DNA from: Aequoribacter fuscus
Lineage (GTDB): Bacteria > Pseudomonadota > Gammaproteobacteria > Pseudomonadales > Halieaceae
NCBI RefSeq assembly: GCF_009910365.1
Contig: NZ_CP036423.1
Span: 2,046,001-2,110,000, forward strand
Direction of reading: 5' to 3'
DNA: 64,000 bases
The notes beneath the pieces are model-generated. The model was given only the letters and a program-made list of their open reading frames with translations. It was not told the DNA's origin and did no database searches. The translations under genes and the position numbers were made by a program. This document shows, piece by piece, positions 36,719-45,961 of the stretch. How positions within the stretch are numbered: the first letter of the stretch is position 1; each line of letters starts with the position of its first letter.

Positions 36719-37723
36719 ATGGCTACAATTTGCAGACACCATGTTTTAACTTCAATGAGCGGATTAGGCGACAAAAAGCGTCACCAATCTACTCTTTTAA
36801 CTCAAGCCGGTATTAACCCATCTTCGCTCATTTCCGAGAACGCGCGAGTCCATACCGATCAAGTGGCGCGCCTGTTTCAGCTCGTCATGATCACCTTAAA
36901 CGACGAGTTTATGGGCTTCACCGAAGTGCCCAGCAAAATGGGAACATTCGCACTGATGAGCGACCTGATCCCTCAATGCCTCACGCTCAAAGATCAACTC
37001 AAGCAGACCGCTCGTTTTTACAATCTCACTCACCCGAACATCGAGTTTGATCTGAAGGAATATCATAAAGATGCCGTACTCAGTATCTCGCTCACGGACA
37101 ACAGCTACGACGCCCAGCATTTCTTGCGGGAATTTCTTTTGGTCATATGGCATCGGTTTCCAAGCTGGCTAATTGGTGAACCGATCAATCTTCGTTCCGT
37201 AGAATTCAGCTTTGCTCGCCCGGACCACGAGAGCGAACTCAACGTGATGTTCCCCGCCGCTATATCGTATCGTCAAAACAGCAACCGACTCATTTTTGAT
37301 AGGCGTTACTTAAGTAAACCCATCACCAGAACACGCAGTGAGATTCAGCAATTTGTGAGACGCTCGCCCTACGACATCATGACGATACCCGGCCGACAGC
37401 AGACCCTTGAATCGCAAATCGAGCGTTTGTTGGCGCCTCATGGGGCAGATCGTATGGCGAATATAACGCTTCATGATGTGGCGGAACAATTGTTCATGAG
37501 TCCTCAAACCATTCAAAGGCGCTTGAGTGACTTGGGCACGAGCTTCAATACCATTAAAGAAAACTGGCGCCGTGAACGCGCGATCAAACTGCTTCAAAAT
37601 AGCCAACTCTCGATAGAAGCGATCAGCGAGCGGTTGGGATTCTCCGAAGCACGATCATTTACGCGTGCGTTTAAAACTTGGACAGGATTGTCGCCACGAA
37701 AATATCGACAGATGTTTTTCTGA
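36719..37723 (+). CDS. AraC-family regulator (arabinose-binding-like N-domain)
   Basis: A 334-residue regulator. The C-terminal AraC DNA-binding domain spans about residues 235-334: ITLHDVAEQLFMSPQTIQRRLSDLG, then IEAISERLGFSEARSFTRAFKTWTGLSPRKYR. The N-terminal part resembles the OruR/ArgR-type AraC ligand domain (FMGFTEVPSKMGTFALMS). Alternative starts exist, such as the ATG at 36758 (MSGLGDKKRH), and neither has a strong ribosome site. It precedes the dienelactone hydrolase gene by 97 bases and may control it. Confidence 0.88.
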   Translation: MATICRHHVLTSMSGLGDKKRHQSTLLTQAGINPSSLISENARVHTDQVARLFQLVMITLNDEFMGFTEVPSKMGTFALMSDLIPQCLTLKDQLKQTARFYNLTHPNIEFDLKEYHKDAVLSISLTDNSYDAQHFLREFLLVIWHRFPSWLIGEPINLRSVEFSFARPDHESELNVMFPAAISYRQNSNRLIFDRRYLSKPITRTRSEIQQFVRRSPYDIMTIPGRQQTLESQIERLLAPHGADRMANITLHDVAEQLFMSPQTIQRRLSDLGTSFNTIKENWRRERAIKLLQNSQLSIEAISERLGFSEARSFTRAFKTWTGLSPRKYRQMFF

Positions 37724-37820
37724 GCGCTATGTTACAAGCCTGAGCGATTCGGTTTTTATCGACGTCTACGGCATCCACATCGGGTTCACACCCTACTTCC
37801 AACATGCAACAGGAGCTTTT

Positions 37821-38555
37821 ATGCACAGTGAAGATATCGAGTACACGGCAGGTGATCTGCCCCTACGTGGCTATTTCGCCAGCCCCTCGTCATCGGGACA
37901 ATACCCCTGTGTACTGGTCGTTCATGAGTGGTGGGGCTGTAATGATTATGTCAAAACTCGCGTTGACATGTTGGCAGCCGAAGGCTTTGCCGCGATGGCT
38001 ATTGATCTCTATGGCAGTGGCAAAACGGCGGCGGATGGCGAAGAGGCTGCTTCGTTAATGAACACCTTGTTAGAAACGCCGAACGGTGTGCTTGATCGAT
38101 TTAACGCCGCGCTTGAATGGGTAAAGGCACGCGCCAATGTCAGTACCTCAAACATTTCCGCCATTGGCTATTGCCTAGGCGGCGCCGTGGTTCTGAACAT
38201 GGCCCGTGCGGGTCTAGACCTAAACCTCGTGGCGAGCTTTCATGGCAACTTGGCAACCCAACACCCAGCGTCCCAGGGCCAAATTAAAGCAAGAGTGGCG
38301 GTATTCCACGGCAACGATGATGTCATGATCCCCGCCGAGCAAGTTGCCGCCTTTACAGCCGAAATGGAGGCCGCCAAAGCGGACTACCTATTCGTCGGCT
38401 ACGATGGTGCGATGCACGGATTCACGAACCCTTTAGCAACAGAGAGAGGACAAAAGAATAATCTGCCGTTGGCCTACAATGAGCACGCGGACAAGGACTC
38501 TTGGAGCCAACTCATTAAGCAGTTAGGAGACTCCGAGCACTACAGAAGACAATGA
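37821..38555 (+). CDS. Dienelactone hydrolase-family protein
   Basis: A 244-residue alpha/beta hydrolase of the dienelactone hydrolase family. The nucleophile is the Cys in IGYCLGGAVVL; the Asp is probably in FHGNDDVMIP and the His in GAMHGFTNP. The family opens lactone rings in aromatic degradation or acts on related esters; its oxyanion loop VVHEWWGCNDY is typical. The frame runs 52 codons upstream into the AraC gene, but the ATG at 37821 with ACAGGAG before it fits the fold. Confidence 0.9.
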   Translation: MHSEDIEYTAGDLPLRGYFASPSSSGQYPCVLVVHEWWGCNDYVKTRVDMLAAEGFAAMAIDLYGSGKTAADGEEAASLMNTLLETPNGVLDRFNAALEWVKARANVSTSNISAIGYCLGGAVVLNMARAGLDLNLVASFHGNLATQHPASQGQIKARVAVFHGNDDVMIPAEQVAAFTAEMEAAKADYLFVGYDGAMHGFTNPLATERGQKNNLPLAYNEHADKDSWSQLIKQLGDSEHYRRQ

Positions 38556-38759
38556 GCTGAGGCCCGAGCGGCAATTTCCGCCCTTCAAACTCTTGATTTT
38601 TCACCCTATGGCCCTTGCATCAAAAGCAAGAGCCGCTTTATCGCATTGTAAGCCCCCTTCATCGAAAAACACATGAACCGAGCCTGCGACTGAGGCGTAA
38701 TACAATCTGGACAAGATCCGAGCACTAAAACACTAACTAACCAGTCGGGATGCGAATTT

Positions 38760-41700
38760 ATGTTATTTAACACTAAGCGACGCATTTTGCCCGTGGCGAT
38801 TGGATTGGCCACCGGCATTGCAACTATATCTGCTCCTTCATTTTCGCAAGAAAACGAAAACGCAACCTCTGAGGGCGTACTCGAAGAGATCGTAGTTTAC
38901 GGAATCAAAAACAGTCTGTTAGATGCTATAAGTATTAAAAGAGATGCCGTTGGCGTAATGGATGCCATATCTGCGGAAGATTTTGGAAAGTTTCCCGACG
39001 GAAACTTAGCTGAATCACTCGCGCGCGCCCCCGGGATCGCAATTGATCGTAGCAACGTGGAAGGACAAAAAATTGCCGTTCGAGGTTTCGGACCGGAATT
39101 CAACCTTGTAACTCTTAATGGACGCCAGATGCCAACGGTCAAAGGGCAGTACGGTGGGGGGCGATCATTCAATTTTGGCGATATAGCGTCACCTGGTGTT
39201 GCATCTCTCGAAATCTTCAAGACGGCCAACAGTAGTCTACCATCAGGTGGGATTGGCTCTACTGTAAACATGGTGACAACCAAGCCGCTTAACGTCGAAG
39301 GGACAAAAAGATTCTTGGGCTTGAGTTATGTGAACGACACTACGAGCCAGGATAGCGGCAGCCCCTTTGAAGCTGAAATGCTTTTTGCGACTAATCAAGG
39401 CCGCTGGGGATTTTCTTTATCGGGTGCTTACCATGAGCGAACCAACCGAGAAACTGGAACCCGCGAGTCTAATTGGATAACTCCAAACCTGATGGCACAA
39501 AGCGAGGGCTACCTCCGCGTCGATGCTTCTAACCCTAATTACACAAATTTGAACGAACGCGTCGATGGTAACACTTTTTATAGAGAGCCAGCAGCCTTCT
39601 TAATCAAGGACAATGACCGCACTCGCAAAAACTTGCAAGCTACACTGCAAGTTGAACTTTCTGACTCTGTTACCGCGACGGTTGACTACACTCATTCTGG
39701 AGTCCAGTTCGAATCAAGAGGCATGCTATTCGGTTCATGGCTTGGTGGATGGGATACGCAAAGCGCCACCATCAACCAAAACGGCGTTTTCACTGATGTC
39801 GTCGTAGGAAATAGAGCCTACGATCACACAGCGACATGGTCCAAGTTAGAGAGCGACAATAACTCTGTTGGAGTTAACTTAGCATGGGATGTAACAGACG
39901 CCCTATCGATCAGTTTAGATTACCATTCTTCGACGGCCGAGCTTGCCGGTAACATTTTTGACAACGAACTAGGTTTTACTACCGATGTGAAAGGCACCAT
40001 CACAGTGGACGGAGCATCAGCGTCGGGCGTGAATTCCTTCTCTTATGACCGAGACTTCTTGCCCGAAAATTACATGGGGACCTATCTATTCTTGAGAGAT
40101 GGCTACCAAGAAAACGAGATCGAGCAGGTCCAGCTAAAAGGATTGTGGACAAACGATTCAGGGAGCGTACTCCAATCCATATCGTTTGGCGTTTCCTCTA
40201 TTGACAATGAGTACCTCAACCAAGCAAGTGAAGGCAACTTCGGATCACAAGGCCCTTCGGTTGAAGATTATGATGACGCGTTATTCAAAGAGCGCAGATT
40301 GACTAACAGCTTTATGAACTCATTTAGCAGAAACATAGGAACGCCGTATTACTATTCGATTAATCCCGTCGACGCATTAAGTGCGTTTGCGGCAGCTAAC
40401 GTAGGTTTGGCAGATCCAGTCGATGGTACCGTGTGCTGTTCATACGGAACTTTAGATTCCAATGAGCAAGTAAAAGAGCAACTCGATTCCGCTTTTGTTC
40501 AGTTTAACTTTGAAACATCTGTTAACGACATGCCACTTCGCGTTGTTGCAGGTTTGCGCTACGAAAAATCTGATACGACTTCCGTGAGTTTCTATCCCGC
40601 GCCCACCACCATACGTTGGGACATGATCGCTGGCTTGATCGGTGTCGGAGGAGAAAGTGCAGATGTTCCTCGGTACGGAGATAGCAGCGAGGTTCTTCCT
40701 ACGATTGCAGCCGCACTGAATATTACCGAGAACCAGGTGATTCGAGCATCATGGGGCAAATCCATTGCACGACCTAACCTTGGGGACCTTGGGGCCGAGC
40801 TTAACATCGGTAGTAAAGACTTTTTCAACCTGACCGCACAAGGCGGTAACCCTGATTTGGGCCCTTTGCTGTCAACAAACTTTGACATCTCTTATGAAAA
40901 CTACTACGCAGAAGGATCGTACTTTGCGGTGGCTGCGTTCCGAAAGGAAGTCAAAGACTTTATCGGCAGCCGCACGATTGAAGATCAGCCGATAGATGGT
41001 CTCACGAATCCGTTCCTGTCGGAGATAGGGCAGCAAGCTCAAGCTTGTGTGCAAGCATGGGTGGATGCGGGTCGTCCGCAAACTGGGTTCCCCGGCGAGG
41101 GCGGCACTGGAGACTGTGTTTCGCAACAGGCGCTATGGGCACAACCATGGATGAATGATCAGCAGCATATGGGATGGGTAGCGTTGGCTATCTCACGAGG
41201 CATTGACGTATCCAACGGATTCCCATGGGGCGCTTGTGACTACGACGGGTGGTGGCGTTGTGAGCCGGGATACATCGACGGAACTGCTGCCGACCCTCAA
41301 GCACTATTCGACATCACCCAACCATACAATATGGAGTCAGGTGCGGTGAATGGAATAGAGGTAAGCTGGCAGCATCTATTCGAGGGCACCCCCTATGGCT
41401 TCCAGTTCAACTTCACTAAAGTTAGCGGCGGTAATGTTGAGCCCAATAAGAATGTAGTTGGCGAGCAATTCGTTCTGCCCGGTTTGGGCGATTCTGGAAA
41501 TATCTCGGTTTTCATGGAGACACAGAAGCATACACTCCGGTTGGCTTTAAACTACCGTGGCGAAACAGCGCAGGGATTTGCTAACTATTTCCAGCCCGTT
41601 TATGTCGATGAGAGAAAGCAGTTTGATATTTCTTACCAGTACAGGTTCTCAGATGCACTGACCATTTTTGCTGACGCCATGAACATCACGGACGAAGAGA

Positions 41701-41789
41701 CGCGTTTATACGTGCGTTATCCCGAAATGCTGTTCCTGTCTCAAGATCACGGCCCAGTGTTCAAATTTGGTGTACGTAGTAACTTTTAA
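38760..41789 (+). CDS. TonB-dependent outer-membrane receptor
   Basis: A 1009-residue receptor with a signal peptide of about 29 residues ending near FSQ. The plug domain begins with EEIVVYGIKNSLLDAI and includes DAISAEDFGKFPDGNLAESLARAPGIAIDR and AVRGFGPEFNLVTLNGRQMP, of the TIGR01782 'TonB-dependent receptor, Caulobacter-type' kind. The beta-barrel ends in the aromatic-terminated GPVFKFGVRSNF. EEIVVYG may act as TonB box. Such receptors often take up oligosaccharides or other large substrates, but no enzyme gene is adjacent to suggest one. The coding sequence looks more AT-rich than its neighbours. A terminator follows. Confidence 0.92.
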   Translation: MLFNTKRRILPVAIGLATGIATISAPSFSQENENATSEGVLEEIVVYGIKNSLLDAISIKRDAVGVMDAISAEDFGKFPDGNLAESLARAPGIAIDRSNVEGQKIAVRGFGPEFNLVTLNGRQMPTVKGQYGGGRSFNFGDIASPGVASLEIFKTANSSLPSGGIGSTVNMVTTKPLNVEGTKRFLGLSYVNDTTSQDSGSPFEAEMLFATNQGRWGFSLSGAYHERTNRETGTRESNWITPNLMAQSEGYLRVDASNPNYTNLNERVDGNTFYREPAAFLIKDNDRTRKNLQATLQVELSDSVTATVDYTHSGVQFESRGMLFGSWLGGWDTQSATINQNGVFTDVVVGNRAYDHTATWSKLESDNNSVGVNLAWDVTDALSISLDYHSSTAELAGNIFDNELGFTTDVKGTITVDGASASGVNSFSYDRDFLPENYMGTYLFLRDGYQENEIEQVQLKGLWTNDSGSVLQSISFGVSSIDNEYLNQASEGNFGSQGPSVEDYDDALFKERRLTNSFMNSFSRNIGTPYYYSINPVDALSAFAAANVGLADPVDGTVCCSYGTLDSNEQVKEQLDSAFVQFNFETSVNDMPLRVVAGLRYEKSDTTSVSFYPAPTTIRWDMIAGLIGVGGESADVPRYGDSSEVLPTIAAALNITENQVIRASWGKSIARPNLGDLGAELNIGSKDFFNLTAQGGNPDLGPLLSTNFDISYENYYAEGSYFAVAAFRKEVKDFIGSRTIEDQPIDGLTNPFLSEIGQQAQACVQAWVDAGRPQTGFPGEGGTGDCVSQQALWAQPWMNDQQHMGWVALAISRGIDVSNGFPWGACDYDGWWRCEPGYIDGTAADPQALFDITQPYNMESGAVNGIEVSWQHLFEGTPYGFQFNFTKVSGGNVEPNKNVVGEQFVLPGLGDSGNISVFMETQKHTLRLALNYRGETAQGFANYFQPVYVDERKQFDISYQYRFSDALTIFADAMNITDEETRLYVRYPEMLFLSQDHGPVFKFGVRSNF

Positions 41790-41811
41790 GCAATCCGAGC
41801 ACCATCAAAGA

Positions 41812-41836
41812 GCCGGGGCCACGCCCCGGCTTTTTT
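41812..41836 (+). terminator. Rho-independent terminator of the TonB-dependent receptor gene
   Basis: GCCGGGGC (41812-41819) pairs with GCCCCGGC (41823-41830) around a three-base loop, followed by six T. It lies 23 bases after the stop codon and separates the receptor from the kinase operon. The rest of the gap up to 42060 shows no further feature. Confidence 0.92.
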
Positions 41837-42060
41837 GTAGCCCCAAAGCAAAACCAGCTCAGCTGCCGACATCTTACTGAGATTTAGATGACAAAATGGC
41901 TCTTTTAAACAGCTATTGTGTCACCTAAAACGAAACTCCTACGTCTTTCGGCAACACGATTTGCCTACCCACATAAAAAGTTAAACGCTCTAGCCCAGTA
42001 GGGCAGTAGGCAGCGTCTGTGTTCGGTGTATTATGAAATCCAGCTTTCAGGTATAGAACA

Positions 42061-43476
42061 ATGATAGAGCTTGATGCACGCACGCTAATGTTCGGCTCGG
42101 CCTTATTTTCGCTAACACTTCCGCTGGCCATATGGATCGCCTTAAAAGACGATCGTCATCACGCTCGATTAGTTTGGAGCTGGGCATTTGCGGGGGCCAT
42201 TAGCGGTGTTGGGATATTGTGTTTTACGATTAGAGACCTTGCCCCTGTTTGGATCGGTCTTTACGCCAGCAATATTTTCCTGTGCGGCGCAATAATCGCG
42301 GGCGCACAAATCCTGTACGTGGACCGCACTCATCGCTACCCCATAGCGCTTCCGCTGATCTCTTTGGCGCTTTTCAGCGGCGTCATTGTTGCTTTTGAGT
42401 CCACCGGACTGCATTGGGAGCGTGCGATGTGTGCCCGGATTGGCCTGTGTCTCGCCTGTCTGGCTCTTGTCTATCAAGCAGCGCGCTCAGCCTTCCACTT
42501 TAAAGCGAAGAACCCCTGGGCAATCGCCACAGCTCACACTCTGCTGACCATTAGTTTTGCCAACCAAATCATAGCGACAATGAAGGGGGCAGAATTTACA
42601 CCGCTAGATCATGCCACCGTGGCACTTCTGCCCGCGATCGCAGGTGTTATTACGACATCCATGAACCAAATCGGTTTCGTCGGATTCTTATTCGAACGCA
42701 ACCTGAAGCTCAGCATTGAACAATCGCGCGAACAAGCACGTCAATATCAGCTCAGATCAATACGCGACACGCTAGCGAACTCAGAGCGAGATACAGCAAA
42801 GCGTATTTTTTCAAATCAAATCAACCACGACATCTCGCAACCCGTGACCTCACTCAGCATCAACCTGCAAATGATGACTCGAGCGCTGCAATCTAGTAAT
42901 CGGGGCATATCCTTTGACGAGTATGCCAAGCGCGCCATCAACGACATCGATCGAGCCGAGCGCTTGATGCATCTCTACGGCAAAGATCCATCGCTAACGG
43001 CCACTCCAGACTACGACTGGCTCGACTTCCGACGCAAAGTCATGGAGCCCGCCCTCAGTGCGCTCAAAAGCCAAGCCGATAACATCGGCTTAACGGTGCA
43101 TATTAGTGACAAAGCCTCTGCCCTAATTTTGGGGGATTCATTTGATTATCAGCGCGTAATGATCAACGTACTGACCAACGCCCTAGAGGCTCTGGCTTCG
43201 ACCAAAAACCCAACCATCACGATAAAGACCCGAAACAGGGATTACGGGAATATAGAAGTTGCCATTATTGATAACGGTCCAGGCTTAAGCCCCGCCGAAG
43301 CGCACTCAGTGGGCAGCGCCTTTTACACGAGCAAGCCCAATGGTTTGGGCCTGGGCCTTACAGTATGCAAGGACTTAATGCACAGGAACCGTGGCTTAAT
43401 TCAATGGAAAAATAGTAAACCTGTGGGTTTTGAGGTCAACCTGCTGTTCCCCACACGGGTTCAAAGCCGTGCTTGA
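42061..43476 (+). CDS. Membrane sensor histidine kinase
   Basis: A 471-residue kinase. About six or seven hydrophobic segments fill residues 8-215, without a large periplasmic domain. A coiled coil leads to the H-box FSNQINHDISQPVTSLSINL with the phosphorylated His near 259. The ATPase domain has the N-box MINVLTNALEAL, G1-box AIIDNGPGLSP and G2-box GLGLGLTVCKDLMH. All catalytic motifs look intact. It is the first gene of a three-gene operon with a kinase-like protein and a response regulator. The stimulus is unknown. Confidence 0.9.
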   Translation: MIELDARTLMFGSALFSLTLPLAIWIALKDDRHHARLVWSWAFAGAISGVGILCFTIRDLAPVWIGLYASNIFLCGAIIAGAQILYVDRTHRYPIALPLISLALFSGVIVAFESTGLHWERAMCARIGLCLACLALVYQAARSAFHFKAKNPWAIATAHTLLTISFANQIIATMKGAEFTPLDHATVALLPAIAGVITTSMNQIGFVGFLFERNLKLSIEQSREQARQYQLRSIRDTLANSERDTAKRIFSNQINHDISQPVTSLSINLQMMTRALQSSNRGISFDEYAKRAINDIDRAERLMHLYGKDPSLTATPDYDWLDFRRKVMEPALSALKSQADNIGLTVHISDKASALILGDSFDYQRVMINVLTNALEALASTKNPTITIKTRNRDYGNIEVAIIDNGPGLSPAEAHSVGSAFYTSKPNGLGLGLTVCKDLMHRNRGLIQWKNSKPVGFEVNLLFPTRVQSRA

Positions 43477-43492
43477 TAATTTAACGCTGATC

Positions 43493-44905
43493 ATGACGGT
43501 AGGGCTAAACACCCTGGCATTGGGCGCTGTCTCAGCCTGGGCGCTCCACAGTCAGGGCATACAGTATCTCTGGCTGTGGTGCTTTGCAGCACTGCTATTT
43601 GGTGCGAGCCTTGTACTGTTTGCACTCGACCCGATCAGCAGCAAGCACGTGCACTTTAGCGTCGCGTTTTCGTTAATGATTATCTCAATTGTGATGCAAA
43701 GCTTGGTTCTGGCGAAATCACCAAATGCCGATAACCCCATACCCCGAGCGCTTTGGGTTTTAGCGGGGCTTACTATTGCTTTACTCGTACCAATAGTTAG
43801 CTTATCGAACAGTTCGCCTCTCGAGCCACTTTGGTCTCGAATCATTCTCGCCAGTGCTTTAGCCTGCCCGGGCGTTGCATTGCATGCCAATAAAACCAAC
43901 ACCAATATGACGAAAATCATGGGGCGTAGCTATTTTGCTCTTGCAGTACTGGCCCTTTTACTCACGCTGCGTTGGGTCTTGCTCGACATGCCCGATGTCG
44001 TGATTGGAGGATTCGGGAATTTTGTGTTCGGGGTCGCTTCGCTAGCTGGATCAACAATTATTCACTTTAGCTACATTGGCCTTCATTTTAAGGCGCGAAG
44101 CGATACAGACGCCCATCGCCAGGCAGAACTCACCAAGTTAACTGAGACTAACCGCGCTGCAAAGGCTCTAGCTGATGCCGACCTGAATGCCTCGCTCAAC
44201 CAGATAGTCGATTCTTTACACCAAGATTTACAGCCACAACTCGAACGATTACGCGCACTGATAACAGATGCAGCAGCACACGAATCTGATGACCCTTCGA
44301 GATACCGTACTCGCCAGATGCAAGCGATCAATCAATACGGGCAAAGGCTATCGACACAACTTCACAGCATTCGATCCTACATGTCTGCTCGACCAGCCGA
44401 AAATGTGGCCACCAACTTAACGCAGCTACTCAACATCGGTCTTAGCCTTTACGAAAAACCCTACCGAGCCAGACAGCTCGAGTTGATCCCTACCACGTGT
44501 GAAGATGTGTTTGTATTTCGTTACGATCACAAGCTATTGCTACAAGTTATTTTAAAATTGCTTGAGTTTAATCTTGAAAACGCTCAATCGCCTCGCAAAG
44601 TGCGAGCTGCCCTGTTTTCAAGATTTCAGAGCGCGATACTCGAGCTCACCTGTGTTCAATCTGAAAGCAACCCCTTTACTACACAGGTACAAAACGTGGG
44701 ACCCACCACTCGGAATTTATTGGCAAGCCAAACCTTACCTATTTTTATTGCCTACACCGTAATAAAGGAACTCGGGGGAGAAATTGAGACCATCCGAACT
44801 CACGGTCAACAGGCGGTGTTTCGTGTTACTCTGCCATTACACAACAAATACGGCGACGCCGTGCAATCAGGGAATGCCGAGCCTGAAATTTCAAACGATA
44901 CATGA
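43493..44905 (+). CDS. Kinase-like membrane protein with eroded ATPase motifs
   Basis: About 470 residues from the ATG at 43493; a GTG at 43469, overlapping the kinase stop, is an alternative start. The N-terminal half is hydrophobic with about seven helices, like the preceding kinase. A region resembling an H-box follows (IVDSLHQDLQPQLERLRALI), which contains a His but has an extra residue before the Asp. The C-terminal domain keeps a kinase-like layout, but the N-box Asn is displaced (ILKLLEFNLENA) and no DxGxG or GxGLG glycine box is seen. It is probably a non-catalytic partner of the 42061 kinase. Confidence 0.7.
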   Translation: MTVGLNTLALGAVSAWALHSQGIQYLWLWCFAALLFGASLVLFALDPISSKHVHFSVAFSLMIISIVMQSLVLAKSPNADNPIPRALWVLAGLTIALLVPIVSLSNSSPLEPLWSRIILASALACPGVALHANKTNTNMTKIMGRSYFALAVLALLLTLRWVLLDMPDVVIGGFGNFVFGVASLAGSTIIHFSYIGLHFKARSDTDAHRQAELTKLTETNRAAKALADADLNASLNQIVDSLHQDLQPQLERLRALITDAAAHESDDPSRYRTRQMQAINQYGQRLSTQLHSIRSYMSARPAENVATNLTQLLNIGLSLYEKPYRARQLELIPTTCEDVFVFRYDHKLLLQVILKLLEFNLENAQSPRKVRAALFSRFQSAILELTCVQSESNPFTTQVQNVGPTTRNLLASQTLPIFIAYTVIKELGGEIETIRTHGQQAVFRVTLPLHNKYGDAVQSGNAEPEISNDT

Positions 44906-45548
44906 CATCAACAGTCAGCACAGGCGCAATTGCGGTTCAGTTTTCGTATTTGAAGACGACGATTCGCTGCGTCAGTCGCTCGAGGCTTTGTTGCTTTCAG
45001 AGGGTTATCACGTTGCGTGCGCACCATCCCCCGACGAATCAAAGGAATATGCCGCGCTGCATGACACACAGATCAACACGCCCGCCGTCATTCTGTGCGA
45101 CGTCGTTCTGCAATTCAGCTCGGGGTTGCGCGTCTTAACCGAGCGCCCCGCCGACATTCCCGTTATTATGATGAGCGGCAACTCGACCGAACTCGAAGTC
45201 GTCAGAGCCTATGACCAAGGCGCCTACCGTTTTCTTCTAAAGCCACTTGATATCGACGATTTGCTGAACACCGTGAAAAATGCGCTATCAACGCACCGAG
45301 AACTGCTTGCTCTTCGCGTCGAGCAGAGCGAAGTGGCAGAGCGCTTCAGTAAGTTAACGCCGCGAGAGCTCGATGTGATCAAATTGGTCTCTCAGGGCTA
45401 TCGCAACGCAGAAATCGGCGATCGGCTGGAGATCGCGCTACGAACTGTCAAATTGCACAAACAACATGCGCTAGAGAAACTCGATTACCCCACACTACCG
45501 AAGCTCATTTACTGGACAAATATGCTTGAACCAAGGCCTACGGCGTAA
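44874..45548 (+). CDS. FixJ/NarL-type response regulator
   Basis: About 224 residues. The receiver domain has the acidic pair in VFEDDDSLRQ, the phospho-acceptor Asp in VILCDVVLQF, the Ser of IMMSGNS and the Lys of FLLKPLD. The C-terminal LuxR HTH is LTPRELDVIKLVSQGYRNAEIGDRLEIALRTVKLH. The layout resembles FixJ. The frame extends upstream to 44784, but the ATG at 44874, overlapping the previous gene by 32 bases, is nearer the receiver. It is the likely output of the kinase pair. Confidence 0.88.
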   Translation: MPSLKFQTIHDINSQHRRNCGSVFVFEDDDSLRQSLEALLLSEGYHVACAPSPDESKEYAALHDTQINTPAVILCDVVLQFSSGLRVLTERPADIPVIMMSGNSTELEVVRAYDQGAYRFLLKPLDIDDLLNTVKNALSTHRELLALRVEQSEVAERFSKLTPRELDVIKLVSQGYRNAEIGDRLEIALRTVKLHKQHALEKLDYPTLPKLIYWTNMLEPRPTA

Positions 45549-45551
45549 ACC

Positions 45552-45935
45552 TCAGGCGTCGTTTTCGGCCCCCAAAAGCTTTATGGCCGCCAGATTTATC
45601 AAGGCAAAAACAATCTCTGGGACGATGAACGCTAGCGCAAGCGATGCATCGTGAAAAGCCCAGGCCACTGTTCTACCTATTGCCGCAAAAATAACCAATA
45701 AAGTCGGTGCGTAAAACCAGCGCACATCGCCTTTGAACAAGCCCAGAAACATGCACAGAGATCCTGTGATAAACAGACTACTAATATCGCCAATCTCGGT
45801 ACTAAGCCCCACACCAATTGACAAGGTCATACCAAACTCAGTGGCCGAGCCGATCGGGTCAAACCACCAACGCAACCCCATAAACATGAAGGCTGTTGCC
45901 ATTAAAAAAACCAAACCCTGCACTGCTTTTTTCAT
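45552..45935 (-). CDS. Small four-helix membrane protein (DUF4345-like)
   Basis: A 127-residue protein with four hydrophobic segments and little else: VFLMATAFMFMGLRWWF, FITGSLCMFLGLF, FYAPTLLVIFAAIGRTVAW and LALAFIVPEIVFALINLAA. The arrangement resembles DUF4345. No function is known. The gene converges on the response regulator with three bases between stops and follows the GST-like gene by 26 bases on the same strand. Confidence 0.7.
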   Translation of the reverse strand: MKKAVQGLVFLMATAFMFMGLRWWFDPIGSATEFGMTLSIGVGLSTEIGDISSLFITGSLCMFLGLFKGDVRWFYAPTLLVIFAAIGRTVAWAFHDASLALAFIVPEIVFALINLAAIKLLGAENDA

Positions 45936-45961
45936 TGCTTTCTCCTAATTATTCGAGCACT

